Positions 38,063 through 50,320 are shown, numbered from the stretch's first letter. The stretch is DNA of 64,000 nucleotides from Prostheceraeus crozeri (GCA_907163375.1 CAJQUW010003622.1:558001-622000), one strand, 5' to 3'. Program-made: numbers and translations. Notes: generated by a model not told the origin, from the letters alone.

Positions 38063-38578
38063 GTGGACGAATTATTCGACACAGTGAAGCAAATGACATT
38101 ATCAGACGATCATTTGCCACGCCGGGATACCTGCTGTCCTGAACCTCACGGCCTTAGTCGTGATGACGGCAAAAGACCGGATGGCGTGACTCTGATACCT
38201 TGGAAGTCCGGTAGAGCTTTAATGTGGGATTTCACATGCGTGGATACACTCGCCACTAGCAACATCCCAAATTCAAGACAAGGTGGAGGAATTCTGGCAT
38301 CGAAAGCAGAAGATAAGAAGCGACGGAAGTATGAGAGTCTAGCTCATGATTTTTGCTTTTGTCCTTTTGCGATGGAGACTCTCGGAGCATGGGGAACTGA
38401 CGCTCGAGCCCTCGTGAGGATGCTCGGAAGAAGAATAAGTGAAGTCACCGGAGAGACCAGAGCAACTCAGTTCCTGAAGCAACGTCTGAGCTTAGCCGTT
38501 CAAAGGGGAAATGCAACTAGCATTATGTCATGCATACCTCGATCGAGACCTATTAGTGAAATTGACTATGTCTTGTGA
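38063..38578 (+). mobile_element. Retroelement protein C-terminus (fossil)
   Basis: The frame includes EPHGLSRDDGKRPDGVTL, then IPWKSGRALMWDFTCVDTLA, later METLGAWGTDARALVRMLGRR and RLSLAVQRGNATS. This block is a recurring C-terminal module of reverse-transcriptase-bearing mobile element proteins in invertebrate genomes. I cannot assign the clade with certainty. The fragment is truncated upstream and looks broken. It lies just left of the 17.8-kb element. Confidence 0.6.
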
Positions 38579-38686
38579 CTTTTAAATTTACTCTGCCTGT
38601 AAAAAGAACTTGATTATGTATTTTCAAAATAAACGTTAATTATTGGTCTAGGAAGTAGTCGTACAGTCTAGTTCAAACATGGTTAA

Positions 38687-38724
38687 GACCCTAGATGCCC
38701 GTTTTTGGATAAAACATGCATGAT
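38687..38724 (+). repeat. Left TIR and GA duplication of the 17.8-kb element
   Basis: GA followed by CCCTAGATGCCCGTTTTTGG and on to ATGCATGAT, 36 bp in all, exactly matching the reverse complement of 56491-56526. Confidence 0.8.
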
Positions 38725-39054
38725 GCATGTATCACGGATAAATCCTATCAAGAAATTTCATTCCTTATTAAATAAAATGGTCTTTTTTGGTGTAGATATA
38801 ACTATATTAATAATATTTAGCATTGTAAAGAGTGGGAAATGTATATAAAAATTACTCTGAATAGTAATTTGGAATTGTACATGGTAAAAACATCGATGAT
38901 CCATGAACGTGGATAAAATACATAATTAAAAGAGCGTTTCCTGTAGAGAAGAATTGTCCATTTGAGTTAGATACCGACTTTACTAATAATATTGATGCTG
39001 TAAGAAGTAACAAATGCATTTAAATTACTCAAAGAATCGCTCATGGAGATTTTC

Positions 39055-39325
39055 AATGACGCAAGTCGGACAATTTGACGCAGAAAACCATTTTTACCAA
39101 CTGAATTCGTCACTTCAGATACGTGACGTGACGCAAGTCGGTCATTATGACGCAAATGGTATATTAGACGCAAGAAGTATATTTGACTCAAGCTGACGTA
39201 AATGAAAATTGAAGTCAGACTTTTTGACGCAGTTCGTATATTTGACTCAAAATCATGAAATAAATGTTGAAAACTTCCTGACGCGTCCGAACAATTTGAC
39301 GCATTTGTTATATTTGACTCAAAAG
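39055..39325 (+). repeat. TGACGCA / TGACTCA motif array (left)
   Basis: About a dozen TGACGCA or TTTGACTCAA words at roughly 15-25-bp spacing, several as GACGCAAGTCGG. The same words appear in inverted orientation at 50660-50965. Confidence 0.75.
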
Positions 39326-40539
39326 CGATCGATAATGCAATGCGGTATATTCATATCTAAATATACGGACAGAAGTTCTCTCAACAATTTTATGTATCGA
39401 ATAAAGCGCTTATCTCAAAAGAATAAGCTAACATGGAATCAAATAGGCCTATATCAAATGATGCCCAAGATTTACAATCTAAGTTCAGACAGCGGTTCAT
39501 GGTAAATTTTGCATAACAGAAATAAGGCGATCATGCTTTCTTCCAATGCAATGTTATCCACTGCTAGAATTATTTGTCAAGATAATTTGCTTTATTAAGT
39601 TTCAATGATCATCACACTATAAATGAGCTAATCGCAGGGGCAATTTTCTGTCATCTGGAACATTCATCGTAATCGAAATATAATTTGCAGAATGCTCGAA
39701 TCGATCAATTACAAAATTGCCATCTCATGTCAAGTAATGAGACCGAAAAGTTGACACTCTGTTTATCAGGAGGGCAACGACATGGCCTGAATAGTAGGCC
39801 TTGCCTACATTCTTTGGTTTATTCACGGGATCGTCAAGTAGGCAAGTCATTCCTTGAAAATGCATGAAACTGAAGGAAGGACTTGTGGAATTGAAACTGA
39901 GAAATTGTTTAGGTCTAATTTTTGGAATGTGAATTTAGCAAGGAAGTGGAGGGGAGCACAGTATGGAAGTTACAATATCCGAAAGCAATGGACCTATTGT
40001 CAATAAGATCTTTGTAAAGCGATATAACAGCAGAGCATTTATAGGCCTCACACCAAGTGAGCAAAAATTTGAGGAAAAACTTGACAACAATAATAAATAT
40101 GAACAGGACAAAGAACAAGAATAGAAGGATATCAGCAGATGTCACTTCCCTTTCAGACTATGGTTTTCAATGATTTTTGTTATTTTCTTGATATTGTTAT
40201 TTATGAATTGAAGCCAAAATAGGCTACCAAAATTCACTCTAAGCATTCGATAGGGCTCTGAGGTTCTTAAAGATATTTTTATATGCTGGGATTAGAAAAT
40301 GAGAGAATCTAAAAAAACAAGAAATCGCAGTGGGCAGCAATGGTATGAATACACATGTAGACATACGATAATTAGACTTCTAAAATATCTGTCACATGCA
40401 TGTGCAGATATCATCATTACGAGAAAACATTACTGTCTACTTTCGTCTACATTGTACCATAGCTAAATTAGGCACAATGATGCTGCTGAAGCACTGCATG
40501 TCGCCTTCTTTAAATCGCACCCCTCCGAGCAAACGGATA
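39326..40539. other. No gene recognised
   Basis: AT-rich interior of the 17.8-kb element; only short frames without motifs. Confidence 0.35.
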
Positions 40540-40795
40540 CCCGATCAGCATCTTATAGTTTCTCCGGTTATCCACGGATCTTCACGGCTGAACGGATGCA
40601 CACCATTATTTCTACGCCAGGAGCCGCTTGGATATCAAGTCTATCTCCGCAGATAACAAATTTTTATCCCAAGGAGATCCGTATCTTATAAGCGGATATG
40701 TTTGATATCCAACCGATATCTTGTTCGTTGTTTTTGACGGATATCCGTGCTATCGGCTGTGCTTTCTGGTTATCCGCCTGGCATCCCTTTGTTAA
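40540..40795. repeat. GGATATCCG-rich stretch
   Basis: Repeated GGATATC, GATATCCG and TTATCCGC words in both orientations, more GC-rich than the surroundings. It looks like a degenerate satellite or the end of an unidentified element. Confidence 0.4.
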
Positions 40796-40836
40796 CAATG
40801 GATATGTAGCAATCGCGACTTTGATGTCAGTTTGCT

Positions 40837-41810
40837 ATTAAATCAGAAAAGTTATCAGTTAGCCAAACTGCTGTATTATTATCCAATCTTACAAATTTTC
40901 ACCGATATGACGGCCTGTTCTAGTAAAAAGGATTTTCAAATTACATCTTACATAAAAATCAAAATATCAATGTCTGATAAGTTGAACATTCATCTTTGTT
41001 ATTGAGGCTTGGTTTCATAGATTTTATTAATATGGCCTCTCTGAAACGTAGGTTAATGCTGTTTGTATCAAACGCTATGATTTTGACTGTAAACGGGAAA
41101 GATATGTTAGGAGAGCAACTTAGGTGATGTTTGAGTACACTTGAGTCTTTGTTTGTGGCATGTTCTTTAATGCGTGTATGGAGTGAACGGACTGCACTCC
41201 CGATATAATTGCTTTTACACGTTTTGCATGTTATTTCATACAATACCATAGCTCTCAAACAGATGTTGTTGTCAACAATAACGCACTGATTCAATTTAAA
41301 CTTATGTTTGTAATGTGATTTTCTATTTACGAATGGCTTTGAGAAAATCACATTCCAAACATAAGTGTAAATTGAATCAGTGCGTTATTGCTGACAACAT
41401 CTGTTTGAGAGCTATGGTAGCAAAACGTGTAAAAGCAATTATATCGGGAGTACAGTCCGTTCACTCCATACACGCATTAAAGAACATGCCACAAACAAAG
41501 ACTCAAGTGTACTCAAACATCACCAAAGTTGCTCTCCTAACATAGCTTTCCCGTTTACAGTCAAAATCATAGCGTTTGATACAAACAGCATTAACCTACG
41601 TTTCAGAGAGGCCATATTAATAAAATCTATGAAACCAAGCCTCAATAACAAAGATGAATGTTCAACTTATCAGACATTGATATTTTGATTTTTATGTAAG
41701 ATGTAATTTGAAAATCCTTTTTACTAGAACAGGCCGTCATATCGGTGAAAATTTGTAAGATTGGATAATAATACAGCAGTTTGGCTAACTGATAACTTTT
41801 CTGATTTAAT
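40837..41810. mobile_element. Foldback Penelope-like fragment
   Basis: Arms 40837-41324 and 41342-41810 are reverse complements around a 17-bp loop, both carrying the 3' end of a Penelope-like element. The left arm keeps a long GIY-YIG frame on the minus strand. It looks like a head-to-head snap-back copy. The fossil is incomplete and broken. Confidence 0.85.
40959..41351 (-). pseudogene. Penelope-like GIY-YIG endonuclease fragment
   Basis: The frame contains VLYEITCKTCKSNYIGSAVR then SLHTRIKEHATNKDSSVLKH and later REAILIKSMKPSLNNKDEC. This is the layout of the GIY-YIG nuclease that ends Penelope-like element proteins (YEI...YIGSA...RIKEH...E). The reverse-transcriptase part is absent. The first residues are read from the loop and are not native. 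Confidence 0.85.
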
Positions 41811-43384
41811 TTAAAAATGCTACTTAAAGAAAATTATATCTCATTATTGAATATCAGTTTGCTATCCCTACGCTGTCATCTAGTATTTGATTTCGATATT
41901 CGTTGGTTATACATTCGATGCGTGAAGCTATCCGCAAATGATGAACAATCCAAAAACCAACTAATCCTCAGATCGGACAGATAATTGTAATCTATACAAT
42001 CCGGGGATCCACTGGCTTCTGGCACAGTTTTTGACTGAAAGCCGAATGACGATTCTCATCTTACCTACTTGCACGTACACACAACTAAAAACATTCATTC
42101 AAGCAATTCATGCAGCAACAGAAAAAACAGACAAAAATAACAGACATGCCGACAAGCCTCAAGCAACGTAATTTTTAATCCAGTGGATACAGCAGCGCAT
42201 CCATGATGATTCAAAACTACCGACTCTGAGGTATACATGAAAAATTACTGAAAATACTTGTATTTTTCAACATTAGGAGGCTTGCCAAATCTGAATGTGA
42301 ATAGCCTCACAGACAGATTTGCGTGCATAGAAAATGATCTGAAGAAACTGCAAATAAAAAATCTTCGCCCTATTGCATCGAAATGTGTTTTTCTTTGATC
42401 GTATCTGACAGGATAAGGAACCGGATAGAACTCGACAGATGCGCAGCTTCGTGGTAGGCTTATTTCATTCTGTAAAAGTCTCATTTTCGGCATTGTTCCT
42501 AGCAGAATCTCGTTGTGGCTGTTTGACTATTTCTGTGGAACTAGTGATCTTTGAACTCGTGCGATCAGGCCATAGCAATGGATTAGGCCTATTCATGCAT
42601 TCGACCGCTCTGTGTCACTCGAAAGGAAGTAACACTGAAGACGCGTAGCGCCAGACGATTTAGGCTGATCATTTGAAAGGTATATGCAGTGTTACTGAAC
42701 AAAAAATCTATGACTTCAAAAATCCAAGATTTTGATCTGTAAATGACTGAAATCAATGATAATTTTCTACAGAGCCCATGCAGCTCAGAACATTAAAGCA
42801 TGTCAAGCTTGAGATATCTACTAATCATAATTGTGAAACATAGGAATCTCCTTAATGCCATTTTCAATGGGAACGAGAAGATGGATGGTGAAAAGCTCCT
42901 ACCTCAATGGTATCACACAGCAAATTAGACGGTCTTAATCATGCAATTAAGGCCGTCTAATTTGGAATTGGAGCTATATAAACGACTTTCATAGAAAAAT
43001 GACATGTGAAATATCGGCGGACAACCCTACTTACTCACTAACAATGAAATCGATGACATACCACCCGGCCGTAATGGAATGGCAAAAAGAATGTTTAGGC
43101 TCACATAATAGGGTCCAGTAGTTGAAATGATTCCGAGTTTTATTTAAGTAAACCTTCTTCAGAGAATTGTCGTGTGGCATGCACTTCTACTCCTCTATAG
43201 TAAAATTGTCAATTCGAAGATGAAGCAAAACAAAAAATCCTTATAACGTTATGTTTCTGGCAACTTCTGCGAAAGATTTTGACCAATTATTGTAAGGGTA
43301 GAATTCTTTAACCCACTGCGTAAATAACTATGCTTGTCCCTCCTGACGCTCTACTGACTTTCTGTTGATTGTTTTTAGCTTTTT
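41811..43384. other. No gene recognised
   Basis: Interior of the 17.8-kb element. Apart from the perfect hairpin at 42922-42963 I see nothing structured. Confidence 0.35.
42922..42963. repeat. Short near-perfect hairpin
   Basis: AAATTAGACGG...TTAAT pairs with ATTAA...CCGTCTAATTT around a 4-5-base loop near CATGC, with one or two mismatches. It could be a terminator-like or MITE relic. Confidence 0.75.
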
Positions 43385-43430
43385 TGCCCCTTAAGAAGCG
43401 TGAATACACGAAACGTCGGTCCTGTAAACC
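43385..43430 (+). mobile_element. Penelope-type tail motif
   Basis: CCTTAAGAAGCGTGAATACA followed by CGAAACGTCGG: a CT-x-AAGA, stem-loop, GAAACGTC pattern as seen at the termini of Penelope-like elements. No coding sequence adjoins it, so this is a short solo tail. Confidence 0.4.
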
Positions 43431-44485
43431 TACATAGTTTTTATTACAATTTTATAGCCAATAAATTCTTTAAGAAGATACCTCAACGTACTTTTGGTTC
43501 ATCGTCTGTTTGCGACAATCGTATTCATCAAATACAGTGTGAATTCCAAAAACAATAATTAGTAAGCTTATTATAGGTAGTTATTTATAGTACTTTATTA
43601 TAGTAGTTATATATTAGTATTACAGCATCATAAAACAATGATAATAGTATTATTAGTTCTCCAACGTTATCAAAATATTGCCATTAATTCAGGCCTCCCC
43701 GGCCAAAATACAAATTTTTCTAGGCTTTTAGGTTTTCAAAAATCTCTCGAAATCTGCACGAGCGAGATCAAACAAAAATGGGAGACGTTAATTTGGGACG
43801 GCAGAAAATGGGAAGCATCATCAGCAAAGCTATAGTGAAGGATGTAAGCCTAATACAATCCATGAAGACTGGAAACAAATGGAATAAGATGAAAAGCAAG
43901 TAGGCCTATACATGTAGTCTACCAACTACGTTCAACTAGAATACTGCATGTACTATATAGTACTGTCCCAAATCAGAATTCCCAGCTAACACACATGTAA
44001 ATACAAATCTACTTGATGCACCACACTATCCCGAAGAAGGATTCTTCAGATGCCCTCACCGATATGCCCTCAAGCACAGTCTATTAGTCAGGACTTTCGA
44101 CTTTGATGCTCAGAGAAATTGATGAGCCAGTCGCTGCAGTGTCGATTTTATCCCTCTAGATGAATTTTGATAACTATGAAGCAATGGGAAAAATTCTCCT
44201 AACAAATTATACTTTGGTGTATAAATAACGAATCCTTTTTAAGAGATGAAAGAAGAAATAGAGACGGGCTGATGATACCGTAGTACATGAAAAAGTACAT
44301 GCATAAGCTATACCCTCATTCAGGCTAGAATTCAAACCGCAAGCCATATCCATTATCATGACAATGATATGAGACAAGTCATTGCTCAAAATGATGTATC
44401 TTTCAATACGACCGAATTTCAATTTCGACCGAAAGTCTGAGTGCTGATGAGCACCTTCTTTTGGACCTTCTTTTTAGTGCACTGA

Positions 44486-44530
44486 GGCAGCGACTGCGTC
44501 GCGAAACGTTTGCCGTGTATATATTTTTAG
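44486..44530 (+). mobile_element. Second Penelope-type tail motif
   Basis: CACTGAGGCAGCGACTGCGT and then CGCGAAACGTTTGCCG, with a GCGAC/GTCGC stem before GAAACG. It resembles the previous motif but its core differs from the hammerhead consensus. Confidence 0.35.
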
Positions 44531-46444
44531 CAACTAATTTTATTAAAGCCATTACTAAAGGGAGTGCCGCATTTTTGCTTTCTCATCCTCATCATGAACA
44601 CCCTCCCGTATAAGGCTATCAACTAAGTCTGAGTGCTTTATTGTCTTAGAGTATGATAATAAAGCACTCTATTTGATTTAAAGCATATTTACCATTTGAA
44701 GGCAGTGCTATATTTTCTCGTGGAAAATATAACACCGGTGAGGAAAATAAAGTTCAGTTATCCTAGATCCACATTTGTCTCAAGTTAAATGATGTACATC
44801 TGTGATTTACGGCAACTCCAATTTCACAGTCCTAGATATATTTCAAGCATTGCACCATTTGTATTCAATATTATTCTCCTGGTGTCTGCTTTTTGATTTG
44901 TAATCAAATTATGTGCTACTCTGAGAGGTAGGCAAAACACTAATTTGCGCTATGCTTTCGACAGCAAAATGCAGCTTCAAAATCTGTTTCACGGCAGGCC
45001 TATGTGAAATGGAGAAGATCCTTTTCAAGAACTCATACCTAAAATGCTGCTTCGTTCCTATGCCGCTAGTTGACTGCTTCTTGACAAGAATCCTTCCTTT
45101 CGGTCCATATTTCTCTACAACCAAGTTTGTGTACATACGCATCAGGCTAATTGTATTACATAAATCGATGAATTAATTTATAGATTATTTGCTGGTGTTA
45201 ACGATGACTTTACTGTGTTTTATAAGCTCACTGCTATATAGCCGTTTTTCATTTGAAGCAAAATATAAATTTATAGTAGAAATGTATTATAGTATGAAAT
45301 TATTTTCTTGTCCGTTCCTGCAAATGCGAATATACATGTACCTATTTGACACTATGCATATAAGGCTTATATTCGTAGCAGTAGGATGTTGACAATTTTA
45401 TGTTGCACTTAAATTCCAATGAACAGACAGGCGAAACATGCCCATACACGCTTTCCAAAAGTTATATGTAATTGAAGCAACTGCAAAAACGTGAATTGTG
45501 GTAAACGCCATTATAGAAATGACACTATTTTATAGCATGCAGCTACTTTGCTTTGGGGCTGGAAATGGACTTTCAATTAAGATATTGTTGAAATTTTGTT
45601 TCATTATTAGAATGATAAGGTGGACCGGGGCAAGCTGTTAACAAAGTGACCTTGTAGGAAAGAATGTCGAATAAAAGCACCTTAATTGACAGAGATGTCC
45701 CCTAGCTTTGTTAAAGTATAGGCCATAATATTCAATTCATAGCACTATTTGTAAATTGCAGATAGAATCTATGTTTTTCGTAGTGAGTAGTTCGGCATTT
45801 TTTTTACTTTTTTGCCCACAGTATTACTGTATGCGTATCAATTCATCATCTCAAATTAAAGGGTCATTTTCACAGTTTTCTGCTTGAGGCTCATGTGTGC
45901 TCTTAAGATTGCAGGTTTGTCAATTTTTCATGATTTCTATTGATTTCAGCTGTAGAGATTTTGCTATGGGAATGGTACTGTGCAAAATTCACAAGTGTGA
46001 CGTGGCAAAATTCTTTCCCTGAAGAAGCGTTTTTTCAATGTGACAAATAAGTGGAGATTGGATTCGCGCACAAGTCGACACTGAGAATTAGGCCTAGCTT
46101 AAAATGTCACACTTGTCACTACAGAACATTTAAGAAATCGTATGAGACTTACAGGGCAGTTTTACTACCCGTTTGTTTATTTTCTGCACCCAGAAACTAT
46201 AAAAATATTTTTATATTTTGTAGACCATTGAATATTGATACTTTGAGAACTTCTGCCAAATTATGGTTACATTATTGTGTAAGGTGACCATTTGATCAAG
46301 ATGAATAATTCTAGGATTTGTATGGCAACCTGCCCTGAGCATGTTGACGCAGTTTTCATTTTCTGTTTTTGCTGCATTTGTGCAAAATTTCTGCATGTCG
46401 CTAAGTGACGACTAAAAATTGCTGAGTTATTTGCCAAATCTGTC
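44531..46444. other. No gene recognised
   Basis: AT-rich interior sequence with short frames; nothing supportable. Confidence 0.35.
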
Positions 46445-46446
46445 TA

Positions 46447-47208
46447 CACCATTTCCAGATTTATTTCAGGAAAAATGAGATATATTTCAGAATTATGAAA
46501 TGTTTTTCAGAATCCATAAATTGCTTTTCAGAAAGATAAAAAGCATTTCGAATTTAGTTAATTGTATTTCAAAAAGATAGTATGTATTAAAGAAATAGTC
46601 ATATACATTCCAGAAGCGTGAAATGTTTTTCAAAAGATTTTACTTTAATTTCAGATCCGTGAAATATATTTCCTATTTCATCAGTTGTATTTCAGATACA
46701 TGATTTGTATTTCAGAAATCATGAAATATAATTGAGAAAACATGAATAATATTTCAGAAGTGTGATTTGTTATTCAAGAGATGTTATTTATATTTCAGAT
46801 CGGTAAAATTTGTTCCATCTTTCATTAGTTGTTTTTCAGATGCAATATTTGAAATTCAGAAATTGCAAAATATAATTGAGGAACTGAAAGTTGAATTTCA
46901 AAAACGCTAGATGTAGTTCAGTTGACATGAGATGTTTTTCATAAATGTGAAATGAATATAATCATCTGTTAACTTCATTTCAAAATTGTAAATTATATTT
47001 CAGATGCAGCTACTTGAAAATCAGAAATGTAAAATGTATTTAAGGAGCTGTTTGATTTTATTCAGAATTGGAATATGTATTTAAGAAAGCGTCAGATGTT
47101 TTTCAGTACTATAAAAAGTATTTGAGCAAGAGTAAATTGTGATTCGGATGACGTAAAATGTATTTCAGAAAGCATCAAAAGGATTTTGCAGAGCGTTACA
47201 TGTATTTC
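46447..47208 (+). repeat. Left long TIR made of TTTCAGAA subrepeats
   Basis: About two dozen degenerate units of roughly 30-35 bp, each with ATTTCAGAAA followed by a variable stretch ending GTGAAATGT or similar. The right TIR repeats the same order in reverse complement. Confidence 0.85.
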
Positions 47209-48191
47209 GTGGAGAAGTTCACTTGTAAACAGTAAGATATCCGAAGCCTGCATTGCAGAATGCGGTCATATAACCCAAAGTTTCTGTAAGTTTGCTTAAC
47301 TCAGGAGTTGAAATTCATGTTTGTACGTAGTATAAGAACGGTAATAGTCCATAATTTCCCTTGAATATATTTATGATATATTCCTACTTAAGCAGATATA
47401 TCCAAGAATATGAGAAAACAAGCATCAACGTCTGTTAAAATTGTACAATCAAATATCATTGTAGCTTAGCTTACTGGATTATATTCAATGTCAATAGGCC
47501 TACTAAGGCATATGTAGGCCTAAGCTTACAACTTCTTATCGATACAATGCAATAGAAACATGCGCAACAATGCATACGGTGCAATGCATAGTCAGTAACA
47601 AAATAGTTATTTATCATTTACTTTTCAGTACACAGGAAATACAGGTACATGTAGGACTGTAAATTTTATAATGTAACATTGGTATCAAATCAAAACAATC
47701 ATATTCCCGCATCAGACAGTACACTGTATCTCTAAGTAAGCGGACACGTAGCTACATTATGTAACTTTCGAATTAGGAATTGATGTCGAAATTGAGTTTT
47801 CCAACCCTGCAAAAAATCGAGCCAAAAATAGGAGGTAAAGAAAGTGGGATTATGATATTTGAAATTCCTAGATGTAGGCTTATTATGTCTAAATTTATGC
47901 TGTATACAAAGTTACATGTGATGATATTTAGGAGGTGTGACTTACACGAAATTACACAAAAATCGCATATAAGCTTACAGTTGTACACATAGACTAAGTC
48001 AATCAATAGATGTGAAACAATAAGTTCATTTTAATGATAAGAAGGAATAAGCAAAAGTTTTGCAATCCTCGCTACACCATTTCCAGATACACATGTATAT
48101 AAGAGGTGTGTATTTTCTATGGTACAGTATGTAGAAATTGATAAGAATAAATTCCATTTCGAAAATTTATTACAAAAAATACATGAGCTCA
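47209..48191. other. Internal non-coding part of the Tc1-type transposon
   Basis: Between the left TIR and the transposase stop codon. No gene seen. A third copy of the terminal word TACACCATTTCCAGAT sits at 48073. Confidence 0.5.
48073..48088 (+). repeat. Internal copy of the transposon end
   Basis: TACACCATTTCCAGAT matches the outer ends including the TA. Used with the right end it would define a shorter 2.25-kb unit (48075-50320) that still contains the transposase. Confidence 0.6.
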
Positions 48192-49400
48192 TCATTGCCC
48201 TACGTTCATATCCTCCATGTTAAGAGCAGGTTTGTGAAACGAAGTCGCATGCTGGATGGATCGTGCGCAGTCAGCCGGTGTGATTGTTGGAATGGCATTG
48301 GAGATCAAGCTTTCCAAGTAAACCAGCCTTTGTTCTTGGAGTTGAGGTCCTGTAACAGTAGGAACTTGGATAGCTGATTTGACGCTAGCCTTCACTTTCG
48401 CCCATATGCTTTCAATGGGGTTAAGCATGGGGCTATATGGTCCCAATCGGAGGAGAACAGCATCGCTACCTTCGAATACCGCAGACAAGCGGCTGTGGCT
48501 TGGAGCATTGTCTACGACAACGACCAGATCTTGCAGTCGAAAGCCATTTTCTGCCCACTGTTGGAGTAGTCCTTGGACCCATTCGTTCACGTTCTCCCAC
48601 CTGAACGATCCTCTTCTCGTGTCCATCTTGATGACTCCGCTGGCTGCGATTCCGCCGATGAGATGGACGTTCGGTCCACGACTGGATGGGAGAGGGACGA
48701 CAGTTCGATGCCCAACTTTGGACTAACCAACTTTTCTCCGTATGAACAGATTGAAGTTGGTTTCATCCACCCAGACAACCTGTCTTCCATCTCGAATGTA
48801 GTTGTTGAGAGTGGACACATAGGCTCTCCTCAGCTGCTTGTTCTCCATGGTGTTCATGGTCACCGGTTGATGGTGAACCGCCTTCACAGAATACAATCGC
48901 CCTTGCAGCACATTGCCAATGGTCGTTGTGCACACCGACTTGTGGAACTGCGACAGCACGTGGCTTTGTAGACTTCGGAGGGTTATACTTGGGATTGCTT
49001 CTACCAACGAGACAAGTTGTTCGATCTCCCCTTCATTCAGTATCTTCGGTTTGTGGCCTCCCTTCGTCTTCGGAGAAGGCTGACCTGAGCGCACCCAAGT
49101 ATAGGCAGTCTTTGAGTTGACGCCTAGCGTGTCGGATAGCGCTCTCCAGTCCTCTCCACGGTTGGCAGCCTCAACGATGAGTCGCCTATCCTTCTCCGTA
49201 GTCTTCGCGTATTTCTTCCTTTCCACTTCCTCTGTCTCTTCTATCTCATCTCGACATAATGGACAGCGAGACTGGGGATTAGCCAACATGGGTTGCAGAC
49301 AGGACTCATGGATAAGGTGAAGACAAGGTATGCACCTAGCCACTGGCTTCCTTAGCATCGACGTGTGGCAGACGCAGCAGTTATCTTGGACAGACAACAC
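48192..49400 (-). pseudogene. RING-H2 / HTH / DDE transposase (IS630-Tc1-mariner type), one in-frame stop
   Basis: The minus-strand frame of 402 codons starts MLSVQDNC. Residues 8-49 form a RING-H2 finger with Cys8, Cys11, Cys26, His28, His31, Cys34, Cys46 and Cys49. Residues about 63-172 are helix-turn-helix (DWRALSDTLGVNSKTAYTWV) plus a second DNA-binding half (TLRSLQSHVLSQF). The catalytic core has the first Asp in VVWVDETNF (about 211), the second in LVVVVDNAPSH and the Glu in YSPMLNPIESIWAKVK, 32 residues after the second Asp. A TAG at 48723-48725 interrupts the frame (KVG-stop-SKVGHR), where Trp or Arg would be expected. The rest stays in frame to the stop at 48192. The RING would suggest ubiquitin-ligase-like or protein-binding ability, an inference only. 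Confidence 0.9.
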
Positions 49401-49557
49401 GGTAAGCTTCTGCCAGCAATATTTTATACATGGTTCTACGGTTTATTTCAGTGTCATTGGTTCCTAATGAGATGTATTTCCGAAGTCATGAGTTTTATTC
49501 GATCACAACAAGTCTGGAGACATTGGACAGTTCTCTAAAAAACATTCAACGCTTTCT

Positions 49558-50320
49558 GAAATACATGTAACGCTCTGCAAAATCCTTTTGATGCTTTCTG
49601 AAATGCATTTAAGGCTTTCTGAAATACATTTTACGTCATCTGAATCACAATTTACTCTTGCTCAAATACTTTTTATAGTACTGAAAAACATCTGACGCTT
49701 TCTTAAATACATATTCCAATTCTGAATAAAATCAAACAGCTCCTTAAATACATTTTACATTTCTGATTTTCAAGTAGCTGCATCTGAAATATAATTTACA
49801 ATTTTGAAATGAAGTTAACAGATGATTATATTCATTTCACATTTATGAAAAACATCTCATGTCAACTGAACTACATCTAGCGTTTTTGAAATTCAACTTT
49901 CAGTTCCTCAATTATATTTTGCAATTTCTGAATTTCAAATATTGCATCTGAAAAACAACTAATGAAAGATGGAACAAATTTTACCGATCTGAAATATAAA
50001 TAACATCTCTTGAATAACAAATCACACTTCTGAAATATTATTCATGTTTTCTCAATTATATTTCATGATTTCTGAAATACAAATCATGTATCTGAAATAC
50101 AACTGATGAAATAGGAAATATATTTCACGGATCTGAAATTAAAGTAAAATCTTTTGAAAAACATTTCACGCTTCTGGAATGTATATGACTATTTCTTTAA
50201 TACATATTATCTTTTTGAAATACAATTAACTAAATTCGAAATACTTTTCATTTTTCTGAAAAGCAACTAATAAGCTAGGAATCATACTTCACGAATGTTG
50301 AAATAAATCTGGAAATGGTG
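49558..50320 (-). repeat. Right long TIR made of TTTCAGAA subrepeats
   Basis: Reverse complement of 46447-47208 with a few differences. It ends CTGGAAATGGTG next to TA. Confidence 0.85.

Larger units (their letters stand above)
46447..50320 (-). mobile_element. Tc1/mariner-type transposon with very long TIRs (3874 bp)
   Basis: Ends read CACCATTTCCAGATTTATTT going in, flanked by TA on both sides (46445-46446 and 50321-50322), the duplication typical of the IS630/Tc1/mariner superfamily. The inverted repeats are unusually long (46447-47208 and 49558-50320, about 762 bp each). Between them lies one transposase gene on the minus strand. The element sits inside the 17.8-kb unit. Confidence 0.9.

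Noticed and set aside
48379-48971. Plus-strand frames of 115-132 codons
   Set aside because: They are antisense shadows of the RING-DDE transposase.
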